NCBI GenBank assembly: GCA_024693285.1
Contig: JAILLE010000012.1
Location: forward strand, 1 to 64,000
Direction: 5' to 3'
Length of the DNA stretch: 64,000 nt
DNA from: Bacteroidales bacterium
GTDB lineage: Bacteria; Bacteroidota; Bacteroidia; Bacteroidales; UBA932
The translations under genes and the position numbers were made by a program. Within the stretch, counting starts at the first letter, position 1. Each line of letters starts with the position of its first letter. This document shows, in pieces, positions 53,780 to 62,400 of the stretch. Below the pieces are notes generated by a model that had not been told where the DNA came from, did not search any database, and worked only from the letters and a program-made list of their open reading frames with translations.

Positions 53780-54409
53780 TCAGTGGGGACATTTAATGTT
53801 GCTGAATGCGTCAGGATTCTTATCAATGAAGTCCTTCAATCTTTTTTTATAGAACTTCCATCCCCCTGCCTCATACTGAATCACAGGCTTTGTCTTTGTG
53901 AGAATCCTACTGTTGACTATTGCTTGTGCCTTGGTAGAACTGCAATGTAAGAACTCTGCAAGTCCTTTAATTCCACGAATGACATCTTCTTGCTCTACCT
54001 TCTCTTTAGGTTCGGCAACTTGGTTAGGTTCCGTGCTACTTTCACCTAACAGTGACATTATAAACTCTATCGTCTTTTGGGCAGAAGTATGAAGTCCCGA
54101 ATCAATATTCCTTAATTCTAAAAAGGACTGTGCTCCATCAACGCCTCCTATCACTGCCGTCACCAAATCATCACCACGAAGTTGGAAGAATCCTCTTTTC
54201 TCAATTACCTTATTTGCCTCTTGCATCTCCACAAGGCAAGCCCGAAGGAGGCTGCTATCCTTATCTGCGAGAAATGAAAGGTATTCTTGTCTTAATTGTT
54301 CCACACGTGACAAGTATGCTTTTATCTCAGGAGGTGAAGGCATAGTACCATCTTCGTGCAGAGAGAGACTTGGAGACTTGAGTTCAGAGATATAATCAAA
54401 GTGTGCCAT
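53780..54409 (-). CDS. DUF3853-like protein with C-terminal helix-turn-helix
   Basis: A 209-residue protein. The N-terminal ~140 residues are helical and Leu/Glu-rich and not recognised. The C-terminal ~70 residues (GIKGLAEFLHCSSTKAQAIVNS, then IQYEAGGWKFYKKRLKDFID) match the DUF3853-type excisionase-like winged HTH common on Bacteroides mobile elements. The ATG at 54409 (MAHFDYISEL) lies just downstream of a -7 element that rules out a longer reading. It is the first gene inside the AT-rich region, convergent with tRNA-His. A regulatory or excision-related role is inferred from the domain. Confidence 0.68.
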   Translation of the reverse strand: MAHFDYISELKSPSLSLHEDGTMPSPPEIKAYLSRVEQLRQEYLSFLADKDSSLLRACLVEMQEANKVIEKRGFFQLRGDDLVTAVIGGVDGAQSFLELRNIDSGLHTSAQKTIEFIMSLLGESSTEPNQVAEPKEKVEQEDVIRGIKGLAEFLHCSSTKAQAIVNSRILTKTKPVIQYEAGGWKFYKKRLKDFIDKNPDAFSNIKCPH

Positions 54410-54424
54410 TACTACAGGTTTTAA

Positions 54425-54432
54425 CAAAGATA
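54425..54432 (-). promoter_or_regulatory. -7 element for the DUF3853-like gene
   Basis: Minus-strand TATCTTTG matches TAnnTTTG, 15 bases before the ATG at 54409. Confidence 0.6.
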
Positions 54433-55007
54433 CACATAGTTTTTGTCCTACTCAAAGTGCCATAAGAGAAAACACGAATTTAACGCTCTGTCTTGACGAT
54501 TATTATATATCATATTTCGTTGAGGTGCAATATGATACCCGATTTCAAGATTTCGTGTATTTCGGTATCAAATTCGGGTTTGAAAAACGGCAAAATCCCG
54601 TATCTGAACAGTTGCTTGTGTGAATTTTCTCTCAATTCTCAAAATTTCCTACCTCCTCCGCTATTTTGAGTTAGGCTTGACTGTAAGCCGCCTCATTTCC
54701 AAGGGGGGTAGGGTTATTTGGCTTATTAGGGAACCAACAGTCCTGCGTGTGAATTTGGGGAGGGTGTTAGGCTTCAACTGTTATCCCTTAGCGAGATTCT
54801 TTGAAAAGAGTTAGGCTTATTTAGAAAGACACTGTTATCTCCATTGATTTTACCTATCAATACGGTTTTCTTTAAGGGGGGGTATCATAATCCCATAGGT
54901 ACTACTTTTTCAAAAAATTTTTTCTGATAAAATTCCTATCAAAAAATATCATCCTAATATACCTACAAATCCAAGTATGCTACTATTTATAGTAAAACAC
55001 TATCTAT
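54433..55007. other. AT-rich non-coding stretch in the accessory region
   Basis: About 575 bp without a convincing gene. It has G-runs (54702-54707, 54876-54882), the partial symmetry GATACCC..GGTATC near 54534-54567, a short palindrome TACTATTTATAGTA near 54980, and three copies of GTTAGGCTT described separately. The composition suits a regulatory, origin-like or RNA-coding segment of a mobile element, but no known RNA family is recognised. Confidence 0.5.
54670..54840 (+). repeat. Three copies of GTTAGGCTT-N-ACTGT
   Basis: GTTAGGCTT occurs at 54670, 54766 and 54810, each followed after 1-12 bases by ACTGT; in the second and third copies this extends to ACTGTTATC. Spacing is irregular (96 and 44 bp), so they are not CRISPR repeats; they could be binding sites or iterons. 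Confidence 0.55.
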
Positions 55008-55244
55008 ATGGAAAACACTGTACAGAAAACCTACAAACGTCAGGACAGGAGCGTATCTCCTGAGACGGCTCAGAAGATTTCAAATTCGCTGAAGTCATAC
55101 AATGCAACTCATCCTCGTAATCCTGAGTGGTGCAAGAAAATCTCAGACGGATTACGCTCAGATACAGGAGGATATTGGAGCAAGGTTCCGCCCAAGCAGA
55201 AAGATAATGGGGAGCACCCGACTATACAGGACATTATGCTATGA
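55008..55244 (+). CDS. Small hypothetical protein (78 aa)
   Basis: A 78-residue basic protein of unknown function. It contains two related Lys-Ile-Ser segments, SPETAQKISNSLKSYNA and PEWCKKISDGLRS, loosely like the helix-plus-Ser pattern of small DNA-binding NUMOD3-type modules. Coding is supported by a strong terminator two bases after the stop. No TAnnTTTG element was found upstream. It is convergent with the next small gene and is flanked upstream by the non-coding repeat region. Confidence 0.5.
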   Translation: MENTVQKTYKRQDRSVSPETAQKISNSLKSYNATHPRNPEWCKKISDGLRSDTGGYWSKVPPKQKDNGEHPTIQDIML

Positions 55245-55245
55245 A

Positions 55246-55275
55246 AAAGGCTCAGGGGTTAGTTCCTGAGCCTTT
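55246..55275 (+). terminator. Rho-independent terminator after the 78-aa gene
   Basis: A perfect 11-bp inverted repeat AAAGGCTCAGG/CCTGAGCCTTT (55246-55256 and 55265-55275) with an 8-base loop. The flanking A and T runs would let it work in both directions, so it may also serve the convergent 63-aa gene. Confidence 0.85.
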
Positions 55276-55293
55276 AATCAACTGACTATAGCG

Positions 55294-55485
55294 TTATTCT
55301 CTATGCAATTCTTGATAATGATACATATCCTTCAAGACATCCTTCATCTCTTTGACATCATTACACATTCGCCAAACCTTGAAAAAAAGAATTATCGGGA
55401 GAATGGCTATGATAGCAGCAATGAAGATAAGAGCAATATAAACACCTACTTCAAAGTCAGGTACTACTTCTAATAATGTTCCCAT
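55294..55485 (-). CDS. Small single-pass membrane protein (63 aa)
   Basis: A 63-residue protein with one strong TM helix (VYIALIFIAAIIAILPIILFF, about residues 15-35) followed by a charged helical tail (RMCNDVKEMKDVLKDMYHYQEL). No family is recognised. It lies 90 bp downstream of the HTH-NADAR gene on the same strand and ends at the bidirectional terminator, so it could be the last gene of that operon. It could act as a membrane effector, but this is inference from size and topology. Confidence 0.5.
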   Translation of the reverse strand: MGTLLEVVPDFEVGVYIALIFIAAIIAILPIILFFKVWRMCNDVKEMKDVLKDMYHYQELHRE

Positions 55486-55575
55486 AAGTTTATCTGTGTT
55501 TTGTTATACCCCTGTTTTGTTCTATTTTTTTCTGTAGAGACAGTGAACGGATTGCCCTATTCTCTGTCTTTTAGA

Positions 55576-56640
55576 TTAGATTGTTTCTTTGCCTATCGTG
55601 TTATCACGGAGCCTTGTCAGTGTCTTTCCAAGAAGGTTAGTTCCCTTCCACGCTGTTACGCCCTTCTTCAATACAGCATCAGAGGCTTCTGCACCGATGC
55701 CCCATATATCATCCTTTCGGCTTGCTTCTACCCACGTCTTTCCTTTGTATGTATCGGATAAGAGTGCTTCTTTGAATTCTGCATCACACTTCAGTTTCTG
55801 CTCCAAGGCAGTGTACATAGCATCTTCACGAACTCTACACCAAACACTGTAATTGAAGTTCTTGACTTCCTTGCCCAACTCTTTCGCCTGATTGTACTTT
55901 GACTTTGCTATCTTCTCAGCCGTTTCGGTGTCACCAAACTGTTTTGCCTTTAGGTACATAAACAGGCTCTCTGAGGAAGAGAAGGTGTGCCCATCATATT
56001 CAATAGCAGGAGAATTCCACCAATTAGAGAACGGAACACCTTGATAGAAGTAGGCGTAATCCTTTGTGCACCGAACCAACCCGTAATACTTGTTACTACG
56101 TGGATTCTTCCTTTCACGATAACGGATTTCCACAATATCACCATTTGTCTCCACCTGTTTATTGGGTGCAGTTCCTTTGTTACTAATTTCCGCTACTTTA
56201 GTCCTCGTCTTCTTTTGAACTATCTTACTTTGTTCCTGCTCTTCCCTCTTGGCAAGATACTCAAGAATCTCTTCTTTCGGGATTCCGTTCAGAAAGTCAT
56301 ATACTTTCTGTTTTGCCTCGGCTTCTCTTTCCTGACGTTTTTTGGCTTTCTCATTATCAAAATCTACCAACTCCTTTTCAGTCGTGATATACTCCCTGTA
56401 CTGCCTTATCGTTTTTTCAGTATGCCCTGTCTTTTCAGATATCTCTTTCCACGTGGCTTTAGGGTGCTTCTTGAGATACTTACGGCAATCATCAATGACA
56501 TTCTGCTTTCTATCAAACCGCCTGTCAATACCATTTACCTTGATATAGTAGCGAATAGCAGCATCAGATACCCCATTCCGCTTTGCGTTTTCCTTTACTG
56601 ACAGTGCAGGATTATACTGTATCTTGCTTTCTCTACTCAT
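55576..56640 (-). CDS. HTH-NADAR fusion protein
   Basis: A 354-residue protein. The N-terminus holds two HTH-like segments (about residues 10-35: SVKENAKRNGVSDAAIRYYI; and 50-80: TWKEISEKTGHTEKTIRQY), then a charged coiled-coil-like linker (about 85-150). The C-terminal ~185 residues are a NADAR domain (YbiA/DUF1768): FSNWWNSPAIEYDG, SSSESLFMYLKAKQFGD with the conserved Glu, and WVEASRKDDIWGIGA. NADAR enzymes are N-glycosidases that remove ADP-ribose from guanine and counter DarT-type toxins. The HTH part may target DNA or regulate the operon. The ATG overlaps the upstream stop by one base (TAATG). No DarT-like gene is visible. Confidence 0.8.
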   Translation of the reverse strand: MSRESKIQYNPALSVKENAKRNGVSDAAIRYYIKVNGIDRRFDRKQNVIDDCRKYLKKHPKATWKEISEKTGHTEKTIRQYREYITTEKELVDFDNEKAKKRQEREAEAKQKVYDFLNGIPKEEILEYLAKREEQEQSKIVQKKTRTKVAEISNKGTAPNKQVETNGDIVEIRYRERKNPRSNKYYGLVRCTKDYAYFYQGVPFSNWWNSPAIEYDGHTFSSSESLFMYLKAKQFGDTETAEKIAKSKYNQAKELGKEVKNFNYSVWCRVREDAMYTALEQKLKCDAEFKEALLSDTYKGKTWVEASRKDDIWGIGAEASDAVLKKGVTAWKGTNLLGKTLTRLRDNTIGKETI

Positions 56641-56918
56641 TACTTTGTAAGTTTCTTGCTTTCCCTTGCAGCCTTTCTCCTTTCTCTTGTGCTTCTCGCT
56701 GCTTCATCCATTATTTCAAAAACATTTTCACCGAATACCGTTATCACTTCCTCGCCTTCTTTGTACAGATATACCTCAGGTAAGCCAATGATAACAGGCT
56801 CAAGAAAACGAAGTGTATAAACCTCGTACCCGTTGTATTGCCCTATATGCCAATATTTCGTTGGATACATATCTGCAAGTTCTTTTGCTGCGTCTTTAAC
56901 TTCCTGCGGTGTTCTCAT
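56640..56918 (-). CDS. Small hypothetical protein (92 aa) in the defence cluster
   Basis: A 92-residue protein not recognised. An N-terminal helix (PQEVKDAAKELADMYP) precedes three predicted strands (HIGQYNGYEVYTLRF, EVYLYKEGEEVITVF) and a basic C-terminal helix (EAARSTRERRKAARESKKL). No signal peptide or TM segment. Its stop overlaps the NADAR start by one base, and it starts seven bases after the 211-aa gene, so it is translationally linked to both. An accessory or antitoxin-like role is possible but not shown. Confidence 0.6.
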   Translation of the reverse strand: MRTPQEVKDAAKELADMYPTKYWHIGQYNGYEVYTLRFLEPVIIGLPEVYLYKEGEEVITVFGENVFEIMDEAARSTRERRKAARESKKLTK

Positions 56919-56925
56919 TCTATAA

Positions 56926-57561
56926 CTATCCTCTAAATAACTCAGGAATAAATGCTATTGCACAGAGGATAAAAACGCCCCAAGCAATAATTCCACCTAA
57001 ATGAAAGAAAATAAACCATATCAGGAACCCAACAATGCCTAACACAAAACAAGCCGCAATCCCTATCCCGATATACATAATGACTAAAGCCCAATTAATC
57101 TTTTTCGGCTTCTTTTTCTCTTTCTTTTCAGCAGGTTTGGACATAGCCTGAGTGATATCCGCCACAGGTGATTTAAGAACAGGACGGTTATCGGATACCG
57201 TTGTGTTTCGCTGTGGTTTCGGGATATAGTAATCCTTGAAGTAATCAGGGCTTTCGTCTATCTCCTTCTCCTTAAAGAAAGCAGCCATTTGGCGTAAGAT
57301 TGTACGAAGGTATTCCTCGTCCCTTGGAGCCTTAGTTGGCATATTATCCTCATCCAATAAAATAAAGATTCCGTAACCGACAACCTTTGCCCCAATTACC
57401 TTCTTTGTCTTTATCTCATTGTGTAGAATTACCCGTCCGTCTCTGTCCCAATCTGTTTCATACATCTCCGTTACACCAACGATTGACGTGTCTGTCAAAT
57501 CAAGAATTCTATAGACATCATCCTCGTTGGAATATATGATTTTGAATTGGTGCTTCTCCAT
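56926..57561 (-). CDS. Hypothetical membrane protein (211 aa) in the defence cluster
   Basis: A 211-residue protein. The N-terminal ~115 residues look like a soluble alpha/beta domain (YSNEDDVYRILDLTDTSIVG, KKVIGAKVVGYGIFILLDED). A Lys-rich linker (EKKEKKKPKKIN) leads to two closely spaced TM helices (about residues 157-205). No family is recognised. The ATG at 57561 (MEKHQFKIIY) lies 30 bp after the DUF262 stop. The layout, a cytoplasmic domain followed by paired TM helices, resembles membrane effectors of abortive-infection systems; this is inference from topology only. Confidence 0.6.
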   Translation of the reverse strand: MEKHQFKIIYSNEDDVYRILDLTDTSIVGVTEMYETDWDRDGRVILHNEIKTKKVIGAKVVGYGIFILLDEDNMPTKAPRDEEYLRTILRQMAAFFKEKEIDESPDYFKDYYIPKPQRNTTVSDNRPVLKSPVADITQAMSKPAEKKEKKKPKKINWALVIMYIGIGIAACFVLGIVGFLIWFIFFHLGGIIAWGVFILCAIAFIPELFRG

Positions 57562-57591
57562 TGCTCTAACGGCTATTACACAAAACAAAGA

Positions 57592-59406
57592 TTACAATGC
57601 CTCGTAATACTTCTTTATCTTCTGAGCCATAAGAATTCTCCTTTGTTCCAAGAAGTTGGGATAATCAATATGGCTCATCTCAACAACTTCAAATGGGATA
57701 CAATTACATATCAGATTTGCTTCAAGTTCGCTCACGTCCTTTATGTTTCCGTAAGCCGCCTCACCCTGTTCACAGGCAGTGAATGCCTTGGTGAAGTAAT
57801 CATACGGAGCATCATCCGATATATCCTTGTTCACCTGTGTGTCAAGGAACGTGTAGTTAGCAATCTGATTGTACTGTGCCCTATCATTCCAACCATTTGA
57901 CATCAGATACTTTTTAGGGAAGATATGGTGGACATCACCCATAATGGTTATCAAGTCACCCACCTTTGTACCCTTGGAGAATAGTGCGTTATCGGATTCA
58001 TATATCTGAGAAGCAAGGAACACATTGAAATACGGACTATTGATAGCCGAAGTCTCAAGACGCTGCACTAAACCTATGTTCCAAAAAGTCTCTGACATTT
58101 CTGCGGCTTCCACTTCATTGAAGAATTGAATGAAGCCCTTAGCCTTAATACTACGCAAGTCTGCATCCATTATTGTCTCAGGAGAGGTAATATAGCGGCT
58201 TGTCAGTGTAGTCAGAACGTACCACTTTATCACATACTCATCCACCATCTTGCTGTCAAATGTAGTATCTGAATGAAGCAGGAGGAAAAGGGTATATGCA
58301 AAGTCAAGTGTCATATTTGAGTTTATCAACTTCGGAGATATAAATCCTGCTGACTTAATCGCCAAGACGAAATTGGAGAAGGAATACTTATTCATAAACT
58401 CCATTACACCTTCCTTAAGCAGCCCAAAAGATTTCTCTGCGATATCTTCTTTATACTCCCTTGTCTCAAAGTCTCTTCCTCCCAATAGGCTAACCAAATC
58501 CTTCATCTTCCCCCTTCCAAACTTATACATAAAGGCAATCCTAAGAATGTCTCCATAGTTCGGGTCAAAGATTTCCTCCCTATCATCCTTTAGCCATTCC
58601 ATCGCTTTGAAGTAATCCGAAGCCTTGAAGTCTGCATCCTTGCACATATCAGGATACCAATCAGGTTGTACCGCCAAATGCGAGAAGTAGTCAATACTCT
58701 TACGAAGGAGGTTCCCACCATACGTAACATTGGCAGCAATCTTTGACATTGCAAAGTCTGATTGGTTCAATTTTGCTCCTTGGCTATTGATTCGGATAAA
58801 AATCTCTGTCACCTCATCAATCGTCAAGTCTTTATCAAGAGTAATAACTCCTATCTGACAAGACTTTATCCTCAGGAGGTTCATTATTGCATCATTGATA
58901 ACGCTACCCGAAACCTCAGGGTTTTCCTTGCAATAATCATTTACAAAGTTCCACTGATTGAAGTCAGGAGCGAATACCGTAGCGATATCAGCAATCCATC
59001 GTTTGTCTTTCAAAATGGCATTGTCCTGCACCTTAAACCTTTCCTCTTCGCTATCGTTCTCAACTAATGGATTGAACGATATCTTTATCCGCTTCTTCTC
59101 AAAGGTTTCGGTAATAACATCCATACCAACGATTGCCGTCATAAGAGCCGTAGTCCTTTGCTGTCCGTCAATCATTATCTTCTTCCCTACAGCAAGGGAG
59201 CCATCCTTCAATTTCATATCAGGATTTTGCGATATGATAAGGTATCCTGTAGGATAGCCTGTGTAAAGCGAATCTATCAAGTCTCTAACCTGTTTCGGTT
59301 TCCACACGAAAGGACGCTGAATTTCAGGGATAGCAATCTCTCCTGACTTAATGTACCCTAATACTGTGTCCACAGACAGGGTTGATACGGTATATTTCTC
59401 TGCCAT
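57592..59406 (-). CDS. DUF262 protein with C-terminal HNH/DUF1524-like motif (GmrSD-like)
   Basis: A 604-residue protein. The N-terminal DUF262 domain (ParB-like NTPase fold, as in GmrS) shows IPEIQRPFVWKPKQVRDLID, YPTGYLII and the DGQQRTTAL motif needed for NTP use. The C-terminus has DVHHIFPKKYLMS with downstream Asn residues (NYTFLDTQVNKDISD), the HxxP-type nuclease motif of DUF1524/GmrD. GmrSD enzymes are Type IV restriction nucleases cutting modified phage DNA. It follows the Type ISP-like gene by 10 bp in the same operon, which suggests that the two act as layers of one defence module. Confidence 0.85.
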   Translation of the reverse strand: MAEKYTVSTLSVDTVLGYIKSGEIAIPEIQRPFVWKPKQVRDLIDSLYTGYPTGYLIISQNPDMKLKDGSLAVGKKIMIDGQQRTTALMTAIVGMDVITETFEKKRIKISFNPLVENDSEEERFKVQDNAILKDKRWIADIATVFAPDFNQWNFVNDYCKENPEVSGSVINDAIMNLLRIKSCQIGVITLDKDLTIDEVTEIFIRINSQGAKLNQSDFAMSKIAANVTYGGNLLRKSIDYFSHLAVQPDWYPDMCKDADFKASDYFKAMEWLKDDREEIFDPNYGDILRIAFMYKFGRGKMKDLVSLLGGRDFETREYKEDIAEKSFGLLKEGVMEFMNKYSFSNFVLAIKSAGFISPKLINSNMTLDFAYTLFLLLHSDTTFDSKMVDEYVIKWYVLTTLTSRYITSPETIMDADLRSIKAKGFIQFFNEVEAAEMSETFWNIGLVQRLETSAINSPYFNVFLASQIYESDNALFSKGTKVGDLITIMGDVHHIFPKKYLMSNGWNDRAQYNQIANYTFLDTQVNKDISDDAPYDYFTKAFTACEQGEAAYGNIKDVSELEANLICNCIPFEVVEMSHIDYPNFLEQRRILMAQKIKKYYEAL

Positions 59407-59416
59407 AGGTTATTGA

Positions 59417-62400
59417 TTATTCAAACTTTAGTTTCGGTAAATCATTGACAATCTTCATCGTTTCAATGCTAACGGTAATAATCCTGAGCACAAGGTTGAA
59501 GATATACTTCTCATCTCCGTGTTCCCTGCTCCAATCATTCGGGTTGTTAACTATACCACTCTTCCCATCAGTAGTAACCTGATAACGTTCCATTATCCAC
59601 TCAAGGGCACTCTTACCGTTTACCACATAGTCGTAAGTCTCCAACGGGATATTCATTATAGTAATCTGATTGTTGTAGAAGATTACGGACTTATCGGCAG
59701 TCTTACTATCCAACTTGCCTAAACGCATCTTTTCAACCTCATAACTTGGATTGTCTGAGGTAGTTTTAATGGCTACGCCTTGATACGGCTCCACGTATTC
59801 GTAGTTCAGGTGCAAGTCAGCAAGTTTTCGTCCTGCCTGACTGAATGACATAAATTCTTCGGGCTTGTCCACCAACGGGAGCCTTGGTAGCATCTTTTTC
59901 AAATCTGCTTCAAACGTAGTCCTGTAATCAGGGGAATGAAGGATACCATACACATAGTAGAAGATATCCTCCTTCGTTACTTTGTTCCCATAGCGTTGCT
60001 TGCATTCACGAAGTATCCAATCAGATATGCCATCTCTACGGATATATCTATCCATAACCTCTTCCTCTGCTGCCTGATTGAACAAGTCGGCAATATCTGC
60101 AGTGGATTCATCGTACCAATAGAGAGGGAAGCATTGTCCGTTCGCCATACATTGTCTATCCACAATGCCATCAGATATCAAAACGGAAAAGTCTTTAGTT
60201 GTACCACCTCCTACCATAGCAATAATAAGATTATTGCAACCTTGATATGGAAACAATAAAGGTTGTAGGTAACGGCTCCAATTTAACTTACTATCAAAAT
60301 AGACGTTTTGTTTGAAGAATGGACGATACATCGCTTTACGCATACTCTCTTCATTATAAGATAGAGTGTTGTATCTACTTGCTTCCTTGAACAAACCCTC
60401 ATCCCATTTAATTCTCCTCTCGTCTTTTGACATAAAGGACTTAACATCCTTCTTCTCATCCTCTGAAATGGAACCACTCTCTGACAAGTAAGTCTTATAG
60501 CGTACCAATTCTTCATTATAAAAATTTATACAGGATTGTATGTTCTTACGCAACTCCAAACAAGAAGAAGAATATGCCCACGCTTCTCTATTAGTTATTA
60601 CTCCTGCAGAATAAATGTTGAAGAATGATTTATTGTTTTTTCCTTTCTTCTCTCCATCCAAAGGAATATAACTCCCATATTGCTCATTTCTATGGTTTAT
60701 CCAATCTCCGTGTTCGTTAGGCTCAAGTATTCTCCAACCCATAGCGGGATTATCAATGGAACCATAAGATTTTATAATCCTTAATTTGTCTTCACGAGAC
60801 AGATAATCCCCGATATCGTGATAATAAATTTTAGCCTTTTTCCTATCAATATTTACCTTCTTTACAAGAATAGTAATGGATATCGGAGTACGAGAACCTA
60901 ATCCGAAGACATTCCCTGCTTCTCTCTTTCTCAACTCACCCTGTGTTCGGCAATTACCTCTCAAGTTAAACACATAAAGACTTGAAAACTCTCTCTCAAG
61001 ACACTTTCTGAAACCATCTTGTGCTACACCATCAAGCCAACTTCCATTTGTTACAAACCCAATAACTCCACCTTCTTTACCAAGTCTATCTGACGCCCAT
61101 CTGAACGCCTTAATATACGTGTCGTACAGAGAGCGTTTCATTGAATCAGTATCTGCCGCATAGGTGTCTTCAATTCTCCGATTCAATGTTGGATACTCTT
61201 GATTCTGAGCGTTATCATTTGCAGACTTTTGTCCGACAGAATATGGCGGATTACCAATAATAATGGTTATTGGCTTTCTTTTCTGCTCCTGTACTCTTTT
61301 GGAGTTATGGGGGAATACATCGGAATATAGATTGTCAGCATTAGCCTCTTCTCCAAGTTGGAAAGTATCGGTTAAGCAGATACCATTGAAAGCCTTGTAA
61401 CCATCTTCTTCTCCTTGAATATCGTGGAAAACATTCTCAATATTGATTGACGCTATGTAGTAGGCGAGGAGTACAATCTCATTAGCGTGTATCTCCTTAT
61501 CATACTTCCTCGCTAATGCATCCTTGCTTATAACACCACTCTGAAGGAGACGGGTTATAAATGTACCTGTTCCCGTGAACGGGTCAAGGATATGTACGTT
61601 TTCATCTGAAATATCACGCCCGAATTCTTGCTTCAATATCCAAGCAACGGACTTGACAATGTAGTCCACCACTTCCACAGGGGTATAAACAATCCCCAAC
61701 TTCTCCACTACCTTTGGAAAGGCTGCTTTGAAAAATTTATCGTATAGTTCAACAATAACTCTTTGCTTGGATTCGGCATTGTCAATACCTTTCGCTCGCC
61801 TGCGTACTGAATCATAGAAAGCATCCAATCTTGCACTATCTTCCTCAGGGTTTTGCTCTTCAATCAAGTCAAGTACCTTTTGCATTGACTTAGAGATTGG
61901 ATTACTATTGACAAAAGAATAGTTATCAAAAAGGGCTTCAAAGACAGGTTTGGTTATTATATGCTGTGAAAGCATCTCAATAGCCTCTTCCTCCGATATG
62001 GAAGGATTGATATTCTTCCTCAGTCCCTTAATGAACCTTTCAAATTCTCTCTTCGGCTTACCATCCTCCGCAATTAGCCTTTTGATACGCTTTATATGGG
62101 CTGCTGCAATCGTAGCCACATCACCTGCCCACTGCTCCCAATATCGCTTATCTCCAACCTTCTGAACCATCTTGGCGTAGAAGGTATTGGATAGTTCCTC
62201 AAATTGAAGTTCCATCTGCTTGTACAGTTCGGAATTATCGTTCAGAGCACCTGCGTTGGAATACTCCCATCCGTCACTGCCACCAAATCCACTAACGCCC
62301 CCAATCAGAACCTGCCTCGGCTTCTTTTTGTTCAACTCAATCTTGTTGACAGTGGCTTCAAATCTATCATCGTGTGCTCTGAGAGCGTTAAGAACCGTCC

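Noticed and set aside
54620..54814. Possible 64-aa gene in the island non-coding region
   Set aside because: It starts from a non-ATG codon, has no promoter element, overlaps the GTTAGGCTT repeats, and its translation resembles no protein.
54670..54840. CRISPR-like array from the repeated GTTAGGCTT
   Set aside because: Only three short copies with unequal spacing (96 and 44 bp) and no cas genes in the window.
55008..55244. Homing-endonuclease-type NUMOD3 protein
   Set aside because: Only a loose Lys-Ile-Ser resemblance; no GIY-YIG or HNH motif and only 78 residues, so it is listed as hypothetical.
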